64,000 bases of DNA, taken from assembly GCA_964441285.1 (NCBI GenBank), contig CAYTUK010000001.1, positions 186,001-250,000 on the forward strand. Direction: 5' to 3'. Position numbers and translations under genes: made by a program. This document shows, one piece after another, positions 9,838-18,175 of this stretch. The DNA comes from S010-25 sp964441285 (GTDB lineage Bacteria; Pseudomonadota; Gammaproteobacteria; SZUA-229). Every line of letters starts with the position of its first letter. Position 1 is the stretch's first letter. The notes below the pieces were generated by a model. The model saw only the letters and a program-made list of their open reading frames with translations. It was not told where the DNA came from and searched no databases.

Positions 9838-10761
9838 ATGCCGGATGTTAGACAAATGACATTACCAATACCCGTTTGTAAGGTCATTGAACGTGAGCCG
9901 ATGTCACGACATACCAGTTGGCGCACTGGTGGTGTAGCTGAGCATTATGCTGTGCCACAAACACTGGATGAGCTCAGACAGTTAATAATATCTTTGCCTG
10001 CTGACGAAAATATTGAATGGATGGGGTTAGGCAGTAATACATTGGTACGTGACGCTGGGTTTAACGGTACGCTAATAGCGACACAACATGTGATGAATGA
10101 AGTTCATTTTCTGGATAATCATACAGTCCATGTTGGTGCAGGTGTTGCAGATGCGAAACTGGCTCGCCTTTGTGCAAAAAAAGGGTTATACAATGCCGCA
10201 TTTTTTGCTGGTATTCCAGGTTTGATTGGTGGAGCCCTGGCAATGAATGCAGGTGCATGGGGAGATGAGACCTGGTCCCATGTTGTTTCTGTTGAAACCA
10301 TGAACCGACAAGGAAAGATTTGTCAGCGTAATAGCAGTGAGTTTGAAGTATCGTATCGTCATGTTGATAATTTAAATGGTGAATGGTTTGTTAGTGCCGT
10401 CATGCATTTTGCGCATAAAACAGACGATAAATTGATTGAAGAAAAGGATGTAACAAAGATTAAACAGTTGCTTGAAAAACGTGCGTATGCACAACCCACT
10501 GGCGTTGCCAGCTGCGGTTCAGTGTTTCGTAATCCAGTAGATAATTATGCTGCATATTTAATTGAAAATGCAGGTTTAAAAGGTCAACGTATAGGCGGAG
10601 CAGTGGTCTCTGATAAACATGCAAATTTTATTATTAATGATAAACAGGCCAGTGCAGAAAATATTGAATCATTAATTAAGTTGATACAGAAAAGAGTTAA
10701 ACAGCAGTCAGGGATCCTGTTGCAGACAGAAGTAAAAATTATTGGGGAGCGTAGCTGGTGA
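9838..10761 (+). CDS. murB: UDP-N-acetylenolpyruvoylglucosamine reductase MurB
   Basis: This FAD enzyme reduces UDP-GlcNAc-enolpyruvate to UDP-MurNAc with NADPH. FAD-binding motifs TSWRTGGVAEH and GLGSNTLVRD lie in the N-terminal half, followed by AGIPGLIGGALAMNAGAWG. The CGSVFRNP motif carries the catalytic serine. AGLKGQRIGGAVVSDKHANF follows near the C terminus. At 307 aa it resembles the shorter type II enzymes more than the roughly 340-residue E. coli enzyme. Its last codons overlap the ddl start by 4 bp. Confidence 0.95.
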   Translation: MPDVRQMTLPIPVCKVIEREPMSRHTSWRTGGVAEHYAVPQTLDELRQLIISLPADENIEWMGLGSNTLVRDAGFNGTLIATQHVMNEVHFLDNHTVHVGAGVADAKLARLCAKKGLYNAAFFAGIPGLIGGALAMNAGAWGDETWSHVVSVETMNRQGKICQRNSSEFEVSYRHVDNLNGEWFVSAVMHFAHKTDDKLIEEKDVTKIKQLLEKRAYAQPTGVASCGSVFRNPVDNYAAYLIENAGLKGQRIGGAVVSDKHANFIINDKQASAENIESLIKLIQKRVKQQSGILLQTEVKIIGERSW

Positions 10762-11690
10762 ATTCAACCATGCAAACAAGCTTCGGTAAAGTAGCTGTAT
10801 TAATGGGTGGCGCGTCAGCGGAGCGTAAAATTTCATTACAAAGCGGTAATGCTGTGCTTACAGCATTACAGCATAACGGGGTAAATGCTTTTGGTATTGA
10901 TGTTGATGACAGGATTGTAAAAAACCTGTCTGCAGGTAACTTTGAACGTGTATTTATTATGTTACATGGTCGCGGTGGTGAAGATGGCACCATACAGGGA
11001 TTATTAGAAACGATGCATATTCCTTATACCGGTTCGGGTGTTATGGCATCGGCGCTGGCAATGGATAAATTACGAACTAAACAGATCTGGCAGGCAACAG
11101 GCCTGCCGACGCCAGCTCATTTTGTGCTGGATATAGAACGAGATTGCGAGCAGGCAATACAGTCCGTGGGTCTGCCGATGATTGTAAAGCCAGTATTAGA
11201 AGGATCCAGTATTGGGATGAGTAAAGTTGAGCGCCAGGACGAACTGATTCCCGCGTGGCAGAAAGCAAAGAAATGTGGTGGTGCAGTGATTGCTGAAAAA
11301 TGGGTAGCGGGTAAAGAGTACACTGCTGCCATAATAGATGAGCAGATATTGCCGCTGATACAGTTGGAAACACCCCATAAATTTTATGATTATGACGCTA
11401 AATACGAAGCGAATGATACGCGATATATCTGTCCATGCGGTTTGAGTAACCATGAAGAAGAATTGCTTGCAAATTTAGTTAGAAAAGCATTTTTTTCTAT
11501 TGGTGCAAACGGTTTCGGTCGTGTCGATTTTATTATAGATAGACAAAATCAGCCCTGGCTAATTGAAGTAAATACAGTACCGGGTATGACCAGTCATTCA
11601 TTAGTGCCAATGGCAGCCAGGCAGGCAGGGATGTCTTTTAATGAACTGGTTCTGAGGATTTTAAATAGTTCAAAGGAAGGATCTGAGTGA
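10758..11690 (+). CDS. ddl: D-alanine--D-alanine ligase Ddl
   Basis: An ATP-grasp enzyme making D-Ala-D-Ala for MurF. Visible motifs are GGASAERKISLQSG, HGRGGEDGTIQGLLE, KPVLEGSSIGMSKV and the metal-binding EVNTVPGMTSHSLVP. Length is 310 aa, normal for DdlB. The frame starts with GTG at 10758 overlapping murB. An ATG 12 bp further in (10770) is an equally plausible start. The TGA overlaps the ftsQ ATG. Confidence 0.95.
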   Translation: MNSTMQTSFGKVAVLMGGASAERKISLQSGNAVLTALQHNGVNAFGIDVDDRIVKNLSAGNFERVFIMLHGRGGEDGTIQGLLETMHIPYTGSGVMASALAMDKLRTKQIWQATGLPTPAHFVLDIERDCEQAIQSVGLPMIVKPVLEGSSIGMSKVERQDELIPAWQKAKKCGGAVIAEKWVAGKEYTAAIIDEQILPLIQLETPHKFYDYDAKYEANDTRYICPCGLSNHEEELLANLVRKAFFSIGANGFGRVDFIIDRQNQPWLIEVNTVPGMTSHSLVPMAARQAGMSFNELVLRILNSSKEGSE

Positions 11691-12637
11691 TGAAAAGAAA
11701 GTCAAAGTTACGCGTATCAAAGGCATCTATTCCGCTGTGCTCTGTTCGCAAGCTGGCACCTTATGCTCTTGTCACTGTTATGCTGTCTATCGGGATTATA
11801 TATCTTAAAAAAGTACAATTTAAAACGATATTACCTATTAAGCAGGTGGTTGTTGAAGGTAAGTTAAAACACCTTAATCAAGCGTTAATTAAAACGCTGG
11901 TGCTCAATAATATTGGGGGCGGATACTTTACTTTAAATTTAATGCGTGTGCGTAAGCGTTTGCTGAAAAATGCCTGGATAAAAAATATTTCGATCAGGCG
12001 ACAATGGCCTGCAAGGTTGATTGTAAATGTGAAGGAGAAAGTGGCGGTTTCTTACTGGAATAAACATGCATTTATTAGCGCAGAAGGTAAGGTGTTTAGA
12101 CCCGTAAACATGGATACTACTTTATTGTTACCGCATATGTTCGGCCCTCCTGGACAGCAAAAAAAAGTCTGGATGTTTATGAATAAAATATATTCACCAT
12201 TGGCATCTCTTCTATTGCGGGTTGATGTACTCTCTCTAGATAAACGTCGAGCATGGAAGTTGGTATTAAGCTATTTGGCAGAAAAAAAGCTAATGATAGC
12301 TGGGAAGCAGGCTAACAACACATTGACCATACGTCTTGGACGTTATGACACGGATATACGCTTTAAACGGTTTATTAATGTGTTTTCTAGAATAAATAGC
12401 CCGAATTTAAGCCAGATTAAAGCAATTGATATGCGTTACCCAAATGGGTTTGCAGTGTTAAAAAAGAAGCTGATAAATAGAAAAGATAAAGTAGCCGCAA
12501 ATGATTTCCAAAATATTTTTCCAGGTAATAATTTAAATAATAAAATGGAAAATAGGCCTGAGGAATTTTGTCTGCGATCACTATTAATGGTTTCCTATTC
12601 ATTATTGCCGTCGATAAATACGCCTAAAGAAGTTTAA
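11690..12637 (+). CDS. ftsQ: Cell division protein FtsQ
   Basis: A bitopic membrane protein linking early and late divisome parts (FtsB/FtsL partner). A basic N-terminal tail is followed by one transmembrane helix (about residues 25-45, LAPYALVTVMLSIGIIYL) and a POTRA-like segment (VVVEGKLKHLNQALIKTLV). The rest is periplasmic. The protein is very basic, and its last 60 or so residues do not look conserved. The ATG at 11690 has an AGGAAGG Shine-Dalgarno about 10 bp upstream and is better than the GTG at 11687. Identification rests on topology, POTRA pattern and position between ddl and ftsA. Confidence 0.9.
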   Translation: MKRKSKLRVSKASIPLCSVRKLAPYALVTVMLSIGIIYLKKVQFKTILPIKQVVVEGKLKHLNQALIKTLVLNNIGGGYFTLNLMRVRKRLLKNAWIKNISIRRQWPARLIVNVKEKVAVSYWNKHAFISAEGKVFRPVNMDTTLLLPHMFGPPGQQKKVWMFMNKIYSPLASLLLRVDVLSLDKRRAWKLVLSYLAEKKLMIAGKQANNTLTIRLGRYDTDIRFKRFINVFSRINSPNLSQIKAIDMRYPNGFAVLKKKLINRKDKVAANDFQNIFPGNNLNNKMENRPEEFCLRSLLMVSYSLLPSINTPKEV

Positions 12638-12641
12638 TGCC

Positions 12642-13877
12642 ATGACTAAAAAATCAGATAAAAATATATTAATCGGTCTTGATATCGGTACCTCAAAAGT
12701 TGTTGCAATTGTTGGTGAGGTGAATGATGAAGGTGAAATAGAAATTATTGGTGTTGGATCGAACTTATCCTATGGGCTTAAAAAAGGCGTTGTAGTAAAT
12801 ATTGAATCAACTGTACAGTCAATTCAGCGTGCCATTGAAGAAGCAGAATTAATGGCGAATTGTGAAATCAATTCTGTTTATACAGGCATAGCTGGTAGCC
12901 ATATTCGTAGTTTGAATTCACATGGCATCGTTGCTATTCGTGAACGTGAAGTAACCGACAGCGATCTGGAACGAGTTATTGATGCAGCACGGGCAGTTGC
13001 GATCCCAGCTGACCAGCGTGTATTACATGTTTTACCACAGGAATTCATTATTGATGATCAGGAAGGTATTCGTGAGCCAGTAGGTATGTCAGGTGTGCGA
13101 CTGGAAGCAAAAGTGCATCTGGTCACTGGTGCTGTTGGTGCGGCGCAAAATATTATTAAATGCGTGCGTCGCTGTGGTCTGGACGTTGACGATATAATTC
13201 TTGAACAACTTGCATCAAGTTATTCAGTGTTAACTGAAGATGAAAAAGAACTGGGTGTTTGTCTGGTTGATATTGGTGGTGGAACCACTGATATTGCTGT
13301 TTTTTCCGATGGTGCAATTCGTCACACCGCCGTCATTCCGATTGCGGGTGATCAGGTAACTAATGATATCGCAGTTGCACTGCGTACCCCGACTCAATAT
13401 GCGAATGAAATAAAAATTAAATATGCCTGCGCGCTGCGGCAACTGGCGAATCCTGAAGAAACCATTGAAGTTCCCAGTGTGGGGGACAGGCCACCTCGAA
13501 AACTTTCACGTCAAACACTTGCTGAGGTTGTTGAGCCTCGTTATGAGGAGTTGCTGGCACTTGTCTACGCAGAATTATGCCGCAGTGGTTTTGAAGATAT
13601 TATTGCTGCTGGCGTGGTGTTGACGGGCGGAAGTTCGAAGATGGAAGGCGTTATTGAGCTGGCTGAAGAAATTTTTCATGCGCCTGTCAGACTTGGTGTG
13701 CCACAGTATGTGAATGGCCTTTCTGATGTGGTAAAAAATCCTATTTATGCAACCGGTGTTGGTTTATTGCTCTTTGGTAATAAGCATCGTGAATCAAGCA
13801 CTAGTCACATAATGATGGAAGGTGGTATCAAAGGTATTTTAGGACGAATGAAAAGCTGGTTTCAGGGGAATTTTTAG
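12642..13877 (+). CDS. ftsA: Cell division protein FtsA
   Basis: An actin-like ATPase that tethers FtsZ filaments to the inner membrane. The phosphate-1 motif LIGLDIGTSKVVAIVGE is at the N terminus. The phosphate-2 region reads CLVDIGGGTTDIAVF, and VVLTGGSSKMEG marks the adenosine site. The C terminus (KGILGRMKSWFQGNF) is the expected amphipathic membrane-targeting helix. Length is 411 aa. It lies 4 bp after ftsQ. Confidence 0.97.
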   Translation: MTKKSDKNILIGLDIGTSKVVAIVGEVNDEGEIEIIGVGSNLSYGLKKGVVVNIESTVQSIQRAIEEAELMANCEINSVYTGIAGSHIRSLNSHGIVAIREREVTDSDLERVIDAARAVAIPADQRVLHVLPQEFIIDDQEGIREPVGMSGVRLEAKVHLVTGAVGAAQNIIKCVRRCGLDVDDIILEQLASSYSVLTEDEKELGVCLVDIGGGTTDIAVFSDGAIRHTAVIPIAGDQVTNDIAVALRTPTQYANEIKIKYACALRQLANPEETIEVPSVGDRPPRKLSRQTLAEVVEPRYEELLALVYAELCRSGFEDIIAAGVVLTGGSSKMEGVIELAEEIFHAPVRLGVPQYVNGLSDVVKNPIYATGVGLLLFGNKHRESSTSHIMMEGGIKGILGRMKSWFQGNF

Positions 13878-13910
13878 GAGCGGGTGGAAAGTGGATTGAA
13901 AATAAAAAAG

Positions 13911-13942
13911 TAGTTGGTTAGAAAGATATAGTTGGTTAGAAA
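13911..13942. repeat. Two 14-bp direct repeats between ftsA and ftsZ
   Basis: TAGTTGGTTAGAAA occurs at 13911-13924 and again, identical, at 13929-13942, an 18-bp period. The pair lies in the 177-bp gap between ftsA and ftsZ. It may be a slipped duplication or a binding site ahead of ftsZ. Nothing in the sequence distinguishes these. Confidence 0.8.
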
Positions 13943-13951
13943 ATAAAGGAT

Positions 13952-13997
13952 GGAAACCGCTGATTAATTCTACATGAAGTAGATTGCCAGAGGTTTC
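13952..13997. repeat. Short palindromic intergenic repeat, family member 1
   Basis: GAAACC at 13953-13958 pairs with GGTTTC at 13992-13997. Extending inward, CTG and CAG also pair after one mismatch. The inner part (CTGATTAATTCTACATGAAG) closely matches, in reverse orientation, the right end of the element at 37645-37784, and its first half also matches that element's left end. I take the two as members of one dispersed repeat family. Confidence 0.6.
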
Positions 13998-14054
13998 TAA
14001 CTAATAAGCAACAGAAAAATAAAATTAACAGAAATATCATAGTGGAGAATAATT

Positions 14055-15239
14055 ATGCCTATATTTGAGTTGATGGATTCAGGTGCACAAGAAGCAGTCA
14101 TTAAAGTGTTGGGTGTCGGCGGCGGTGGCGGTAATGCTGTGCAGCATATGGTGAGAAGTGGAATAGATAGTGTCGAGTTTATTTGTACCAATACGGATGC
14201 ACAGGCATTGAGCCGAGTTGAAGGTGCCAAGTCGTTACAAATTGGCAGTAATATCACCAAAGGTTTGGGCGCAGGAGCCACGCCCGATATAGGTCAACAG
14301 GCTGCGCTGGAGGATCGTGAATTAATCCAGGAAGCGATTATGGGTACAGATATGCTGTTTGTTACCGCAGGCATGGGTGGTGGAACAGGAACGGGCGCAG
14401 CGCCTGTGGTTGCTCAGGTTGCGCGTGAAATGGGTATCCTGGTCGTGGGCGTGGTGACTAAACCTTTTGGTTTTGAAGGCCCGGCACGCATGAAAACTGC
14501 CTTGCAGGGTATTAAAGAACTAAGCGGCCATGTTGATTCATTAATCACTATTCCTAATGACAAACTAATGGATGTTTATGGCCGTGACTTTGATTTGATG
14601 AATGCCTTCAGTGGCGCGAATGATGTGTTATGTGGTGCGGTTCAGGGGATTACTGAACTGATTACACATCCGGGTGTGATTAATGTCGATTTTGCAGATG
14701 TTCGTACCGTCATGTCAAAAATGGGTATGGGAATGATGGGGTCCGGTAAAGCCTCTGGTCAGTCGCGTGCTCAGGAAGCAGCAGAAGCAGCGATAGCCAG
14801 CCCATTGCTGGAAGATGTTAATTTGCACGGAGCGCAGGGTATTTTGGTGAATGTAACCGGAGCAAATATGACATTGGGTGAGTTCCAGGACATTGGTTCG
14901 GTCATAAATGGTTTTGCTTCAGACGATGCCACCGTAGTGATGGGGACAGCCATTGATGAGTCGCTGGAAGATGAAATTCGGGTTACTGTTGTTGCCACCG
15001 GTCTTGGGCAGGCCAAAGGTGTTCAGCCACCCGTACCAGTAGCCGCCCGTCAGTCACCAGAAAATATTAAAGTGGTCAAGCACGAACAGCCAGAATCTAT
15101 AGTTGAAAATACGGCTATTGACAAGGGAAAAGTAACAGGATCCTTGACGCGGCAGGTACCCGACGCAGTAACCAGAGGTGGCGGTTATGATGAAAAATTA
15201 CTGGATATCCCCGCATTCTTACGCCGTCAGGCGGACTAA
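14055..15239 (+). CDS. ftsZ: Cell division GTPase FtsZ
   Basis: The tubulin homologue that forms the Z ring. The protein has GVGGGGGNAVQHM near residue 20, the GTP-binding tubulin signature GGGTGTGAAPVVA near residue 110 and NVDFADVRTVM of the T7 loop. A linker of about 50 residues leads to the C-terminal peptide DIPAFLRRQAD, which binds FtsA and ZapD. Length is 394 aa. A GGAG Shine-Dalgarno precedes the ATG. The 177-bp gap after ftsA suggests it has its own promoter or leader. ZapD, a ring-stabilising partner, is also in this window. Confidence 0.98.
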   Translation: MPIFELMDSGAQEAVIKVLGVGGGGGNAVQHMVRSGIDSVEFICTNTDAQALSRVEGAKSLQIGSNITKGLGAGATPDIGQQAALEDRELIQEAIMGTDMLFVTAGMGGGTGTGAAPVVAQVAREMGILVVGVVTKPFGFEGPARMKTALQGIKELSGHVDSLITIPNDKLMDVYGRDFDLMNAFSGANDVLCGAVQGITELITHPGVINVDFADVRTVMSKMGMGMMGSGKASGQSRAQEAAEAAIASPLLEDVNLHGAQGILVNVTGANMTLGEFQDIGSVINGFASDDATVVMGTAIDESLEDEIRVTVVATGLGQAKGVQPPVPVAARQSPENIKVVKHEQPESIVENTAIDKGKVTGSLTRQVPDAVTRGGGYDEKLLDIPAFLRRQAD

Positions 15240-15312
15240 AATTGAAGTGGGAAAATCCCTGGTATGTGAATAATGTGGGCATTGTGGTGTAAAAACAATA
15301 GCATCATTGTGC

Positions 15313-15340
15313 GGTGAATCACCTGGGCTTCCAATTCACC
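15313..15340 (+). terminator. Possible hairpin downstream of ftsZ
   Basis: GGTGAAT (15313-15319) pairs with ATTCACC (15334-15340) about 75 bp after the ftsZ stop. No T-run follows, so it is a weak terminator candidate and could equally be an mRNA 3'-end stabiliser. Confidence 0.3.
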
Positions 15341-15379
15341 TGTTAATTATGTGATAATAAGGCAGTTTCTATCTGCATA

Positions 15380-15440
15380 TTGACAATAGGGTTGTGGTAC
15401 AGAGATAAGCGATGGTTTTAACGCAGGGTTTGTGCGTTAA
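15380..15440 (+). promoter_or_regulatory. lpxC leader: possible -35 element and 8-bp hairpin
   Basis: A perfect TTGACA is at 15380-15385, though no good -10 follows at the right distance. Downstream, TTAACGCA (15418-15425) and TGCGTTAA (15433-15440) form a perfect 8-bp stem with a 7-base loop, about 40 bp before the lpxC start. The leader is AT-rich. The hairpin is seen directly; a regulatory role is only inference. Confidence 0.35.
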
Positions 15441-15482
15441 TTATTGTTAATGTGTTTATTATATAGGTATAGGGTTTAACTG

Positions 15483-16397
15483 TTGATTAAGCAAAGAACA
15501 TTAAAAAATGTAATTCGTGCTACGGGTGTTGGTTTGCACTCGGGCGAAAAAGTCTATCTGACACTGCGTCCGGCTACGCCTGATACCGGTGTTGTTTTTC
15601 GACGTATCGATTTAAATGAGCCAGTTGAAATCAAAGCAACAGCACTGAATGTAGGTGCGACTCTACTTTCCACCACGCTGGAACAGGATGGTGTGAGTGT
15701 GTCGACTGTTGAACACCTGCTTTCAGCCATGGCTGGTTTAGGTATTGATAACGTTTATGTGGATGTAAATGCGGCAGAAGTACCCATTATGGATGGTAGT
15801 TCAGGGCCGTTTGTTTTTCTAATACAGTCAGCTGGCATTGTTGAGCAAAATGCGCCGAAACGGTTTATTCGCATTAAAAAAACCATCATTGTTGAAGAAG
15901 AAGGTAAATGGGCACGATTTGATCCATTCGATGGTTTTAAAGTCAGTTTTGCGATTAGTTTTGATCATCCGGCATTTAAAAACGCTCCCTGCACCGCTGA
16001 AATAGACTTTTCAACAACGTCTTTTGTTAAAGAAGTCAGTCGTGCGCGTACGTTTGGATTTATGAGTGATATTGAAGCCCTGCGTAAGAATAATCTGGCT
16101 TTAGGTGGAAGCATTGATAATGCCATTGTGGTTGATGAATATCGAGTGATAAATGAAGATGGCCTGCGCTATGAAGATGAATTTGTTAAACACAAGGTTC
16201 TGGATGCCATTGGTGACCTGTACCTGCTAGGCCATAGTACTATTGGTGCCTTTTCCGGCTATCGTTCTGGTCATGCGCTGAATAATAAGTTATTAAAGGC
16301 ATTATGCGCTGATCTGGAGGCATGGGAAGAGGTGACTTTTGAGGATGAAAAAGACGCATCCCCCATCTCTTATACGCAGCCATTACAGGCATTTTAG
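15483..16397 (+). CDS. lpxC: UDP-3-O-acyl-N-acetylglucosamine deacetylase LpxC
   Basis: This zinc deacetylase carries out the committed step of lipid A synthesis. The N terminus MIKQRTLKNVIRATGVGLHSG matches the family start exactly, so the TTG at 15483 is the initiation codon. No ATG option fits. Zinc-ligand motifs are present: STVEHLLSAMAG (first His), and the KHKVLDAIGDL and GHSTIGAFSGYRSGHALN blocks with His and Asp. Length is 304 aa. The rare TTG start and weak Shine-Dalgarno fit low, controlled expression of this toxic-when-abundant enzyme. Confidence 0.97.
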   Translation: MIKQRTLKNVIRATGVGLHSGEKVYLTLRPATPDTGVVFRRIDLNEPVEIKATALNVGATLLSTTLEQDGVSVSTVEHLLSAMAGLGIDNVYVDVNAAEVPIMDGSSGPFVFLIQSAGIVEQNAPKRFIRIKKTIIVEEEGKWARFDPFDGFKVSFAISFDHPAFKNAPCTAEIDFSTTSFVKEVSRARTFGFMSDIEALRKNNLALGGSIDNAIVVDEYRVINEDGLRYEDEFVKHKVLDAIGDLYLLGHSTIGAFSGYRSGHALNNKLLKALCADLEAWEEVTFEDEKDASPISYTQPLQAF

Positions 16398-16487
16398 CGG
16401 TAGAACTACCTGATTTTTGAATATACCCGCTACCTTTCATTGTAATCAAATCAAGATGTAACCAAATTCAAGGCCTCACCAGATTTG

Positions 16488-16502
16488 CCGATATATTATC
16501 GG
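16488..16502. repeat. Palindrome between convergent lpxC and dciA
   Basis: CCGATA-TAT-TATCGG is a perfect inverted repeat in the 139-bp gap between the two convergent genes. No T-tract flanks it on either side. It could be a shared weak terminator. Confidence 0.3.
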
Positions 16503-16536
16503 TATGCAGGTTTGTTGGTGCGCAGGCAGGGGTTTA

Positions 16537-16998
16537 TCAGGGCTTTCTTAGTTGGGATAACCGGTGCAGTGCCTGGCTGAGTTCGGCATCATTAATGTAA
16601 TCGGCAGTTTGGGTGAGCCATGTTGCCACCTGGGCGCTTATATTACGCTGGTTCTGTATGGTGCGTAATGGGGGTGTTGACACCATCTGACCGGGCCGAG
16701 TTAAGACCTGAATATGGCGGATAGTTTCAGGAATAAGTTGCCCAAGATTGATATTGTAAGCCCTGTTATGGCGTTTTTTGTGCAAAAGCTCGATTAATAC
16801 AGGTGCTAGCTGGCGTAATTTTGTGGCCCAGACAGGAGTATCCGTCATAACAAACAGGGTATGCTGATTTATATTGACCACCTGAAAATGTAAATGCGAC
16901 TGGGTTGGCAGCACCTCTTGCAATATATGGGTTAATACGGACAGATTTTTACTCTTAATAAGCAGTTTCGGGTCTAATTGTTCAAAAATTGATTTCAT
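16537..16998 (-). CDS. dciA: DUF721 protein, DciA-type replicative helicase loader
   Basis: A 153-residue DUF721 protein. DciA loads the replicative helicase DnaB in bacteria without DnaC or DnaI. The N-terminal half shows the KH-like DUF721 pattern: HLHFQVVNINQHTLFVMTD, then TPVWATKLRQLAPVLIELL. A less conserved tail follows. In Pseudomonas the same gene sits between lpxC and the M23 peptidase/secA genes, as I recall, and the order here is identical. The function is inferred from family and synteny. Confidence 0.8.
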   Translation of the reverse strand: MKSIFEQLDPKLLIKSKNLSVLTHILQEVLPTQSHLHFQVVNINQHTLFVMTDTPVWATKLRQLAPVLIELLHKKRHNRAYNINLGQLIPETIRHIQVLTRPGQMVSTPPLRTIQNQRNISAQVATWLTQTADYINDAELSQALHRLSQLRKP

Positions 16999-17069
16999 AG
17001 TGAAAATTTAGCGGGTATTTTGACTATACTTGCATTAATCCTTAAGTAAGAAGTAAGAACTTAACATAT

Positions 17070-17975
17070 ATGAACGTTATCTTTATTGGAAAATTCAGGG
17101 GAAGACCCCTTCGTCTTCAGTTAGAAGGCACTAAACAGATGCTGATTTGTTTGAGTCTGATCAGTGTTTTTGTCGCTTCGCTTATTGTTACCGGCTACTG
17201 GTACGGTAGTCAGCAGGCTAGAACTAGCCACCTGGTGGCGCTTAAAAATGATATTTCTTTGCAACAGCAGATGATTAAACAGGCTCGCATGAATGCTGAA
17301 TCTGATGTTGATACCTTTACCGCACGTATCGGAAAATTGCAGGCAAATATGATTCGCCTCAATGCACTGGGTCAACGCCTGGTAAAGATCGCAAAATTAG
17401 ATACAAAAGAATTTAATTTTAGCAACCCGCCCCCATACGGTGGGCCAAAGGAGCCAGAAAGCCCGGTTACACTTAATTTTAATAATGTAATCAATAACCT
17501 AAATGACCAATTAGCAAGCCGCGAGTCGCAGCTTGATGTATTGGAAAACTTGTTGATGAACCAGCAGTTACAAAAGCAGACTCGACCCAGCGGACGGCCG
17601 GTAAAAAAAGGCTGGATCTCATCCTATTTTGGTATGCGCATCGACCCATTTACCGGTAGGATGTCAATGCATAAAGGTATGGATTTTGCGGGTAAGGAGG
17701 GCAATGTTGTTATTGCTGCTGCAGAAGGTGTCGTTACCTGGGCAGGCCCAAGAGGTGGGTACGGTAATTTAATTGAAATAAATCACGGTAATGGTTATTC
17801 CACCCGCTACGGACACAATGAAAAACTGTTGGTTAAAGTGGGTGACACGGTGGCAAAAGGACAGGTGATTTCACTCATGGGGTCGACCGGTCGCTCCACT
17901 GGGCCACATGTCCATTTCGAAGTATTAAAAAATGGTCGCCAGATCAATCCAGCCCGGTTTGTCGCAGCAAAATAG
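17070..17975 (+). CDS. M23 (LytM-type) peptidoglycan endopeptidase, membrane-anchored
   Basis: A short cytoplasmic N terminus is followed by one transmembrane helix (about residues 25-48, MLICLSLISVFVASLIVTGYW) and a helical, coiled-coil-like stalk (about 55-165). The LytM domain covers about 180-301. Its zinc and catalytic residues are present: HKGMDFAG (His and Asp), GYSTRYGHNE and GPHVHFEV (HxH). So it is likely an active D,D-endopeptidase in the periplasm rather than a degenerate EnvC/NlpD-type activator. Position between dciA and secA is conserved in gammaproteobacteria. Confidence 0.9.
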   Translation: MNVIFIGKFRGRPLRLQLEGTKQMLICLSLISVFVASLIVTGYWYGSQQARTSHLVALKNDISLQQQMIKQARMNAESDVDTFTARIGKLQANMIRLNALGQRLVKIAKLDTKEFNFSNPPPYGGPKEPESPVTLNFNNVINNLNDQLASRESQLDVLENLLMNQQLQKQTRPSGRPVKKGWISSYFGMRIDPFTGRMSMHKGMDFAGKEGNVVIAAAEGVVTWAGPRGGYGNLIEINHGNGYSTRYGHNEKLLVKVGDTVAKGQVISLMGSTGRSTGPHVHFEVLKNGRQINPARFVAAK

Positions 17976-18085
17976 ACTTTATTCGCTTTAAATCGTTTAT
18001 ACTTCCACAGTCAGATATAGCGTTATTTTATTGCGCTGAATTTGCCTTTTTTCCCTGTGCGGAAACCGGCAGCTTTCTACTGTAT

Positions 18086-18104
18086 GCTGGATGGATAAAA
18101 CGGG
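18086..18104 (-). repeat. Partial copy of the CCATCC dispersed repeat
   Basis: The reverse complement reads CCCGTTTTATCCATCCAGC. It shares CCGTTT[T/C]ATCCATCC with the copy at 51252-51277 and then diverges. It lies in the secA leader. This is a weak match and may be chance. Confidence 0.3.
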
Positions 18105-18175
18105 GTCTGTAGTAATAACACAGTGATATTTTGTATTTAATATATTCTAAAGAATTCAATGGGTCATAGAACTAA

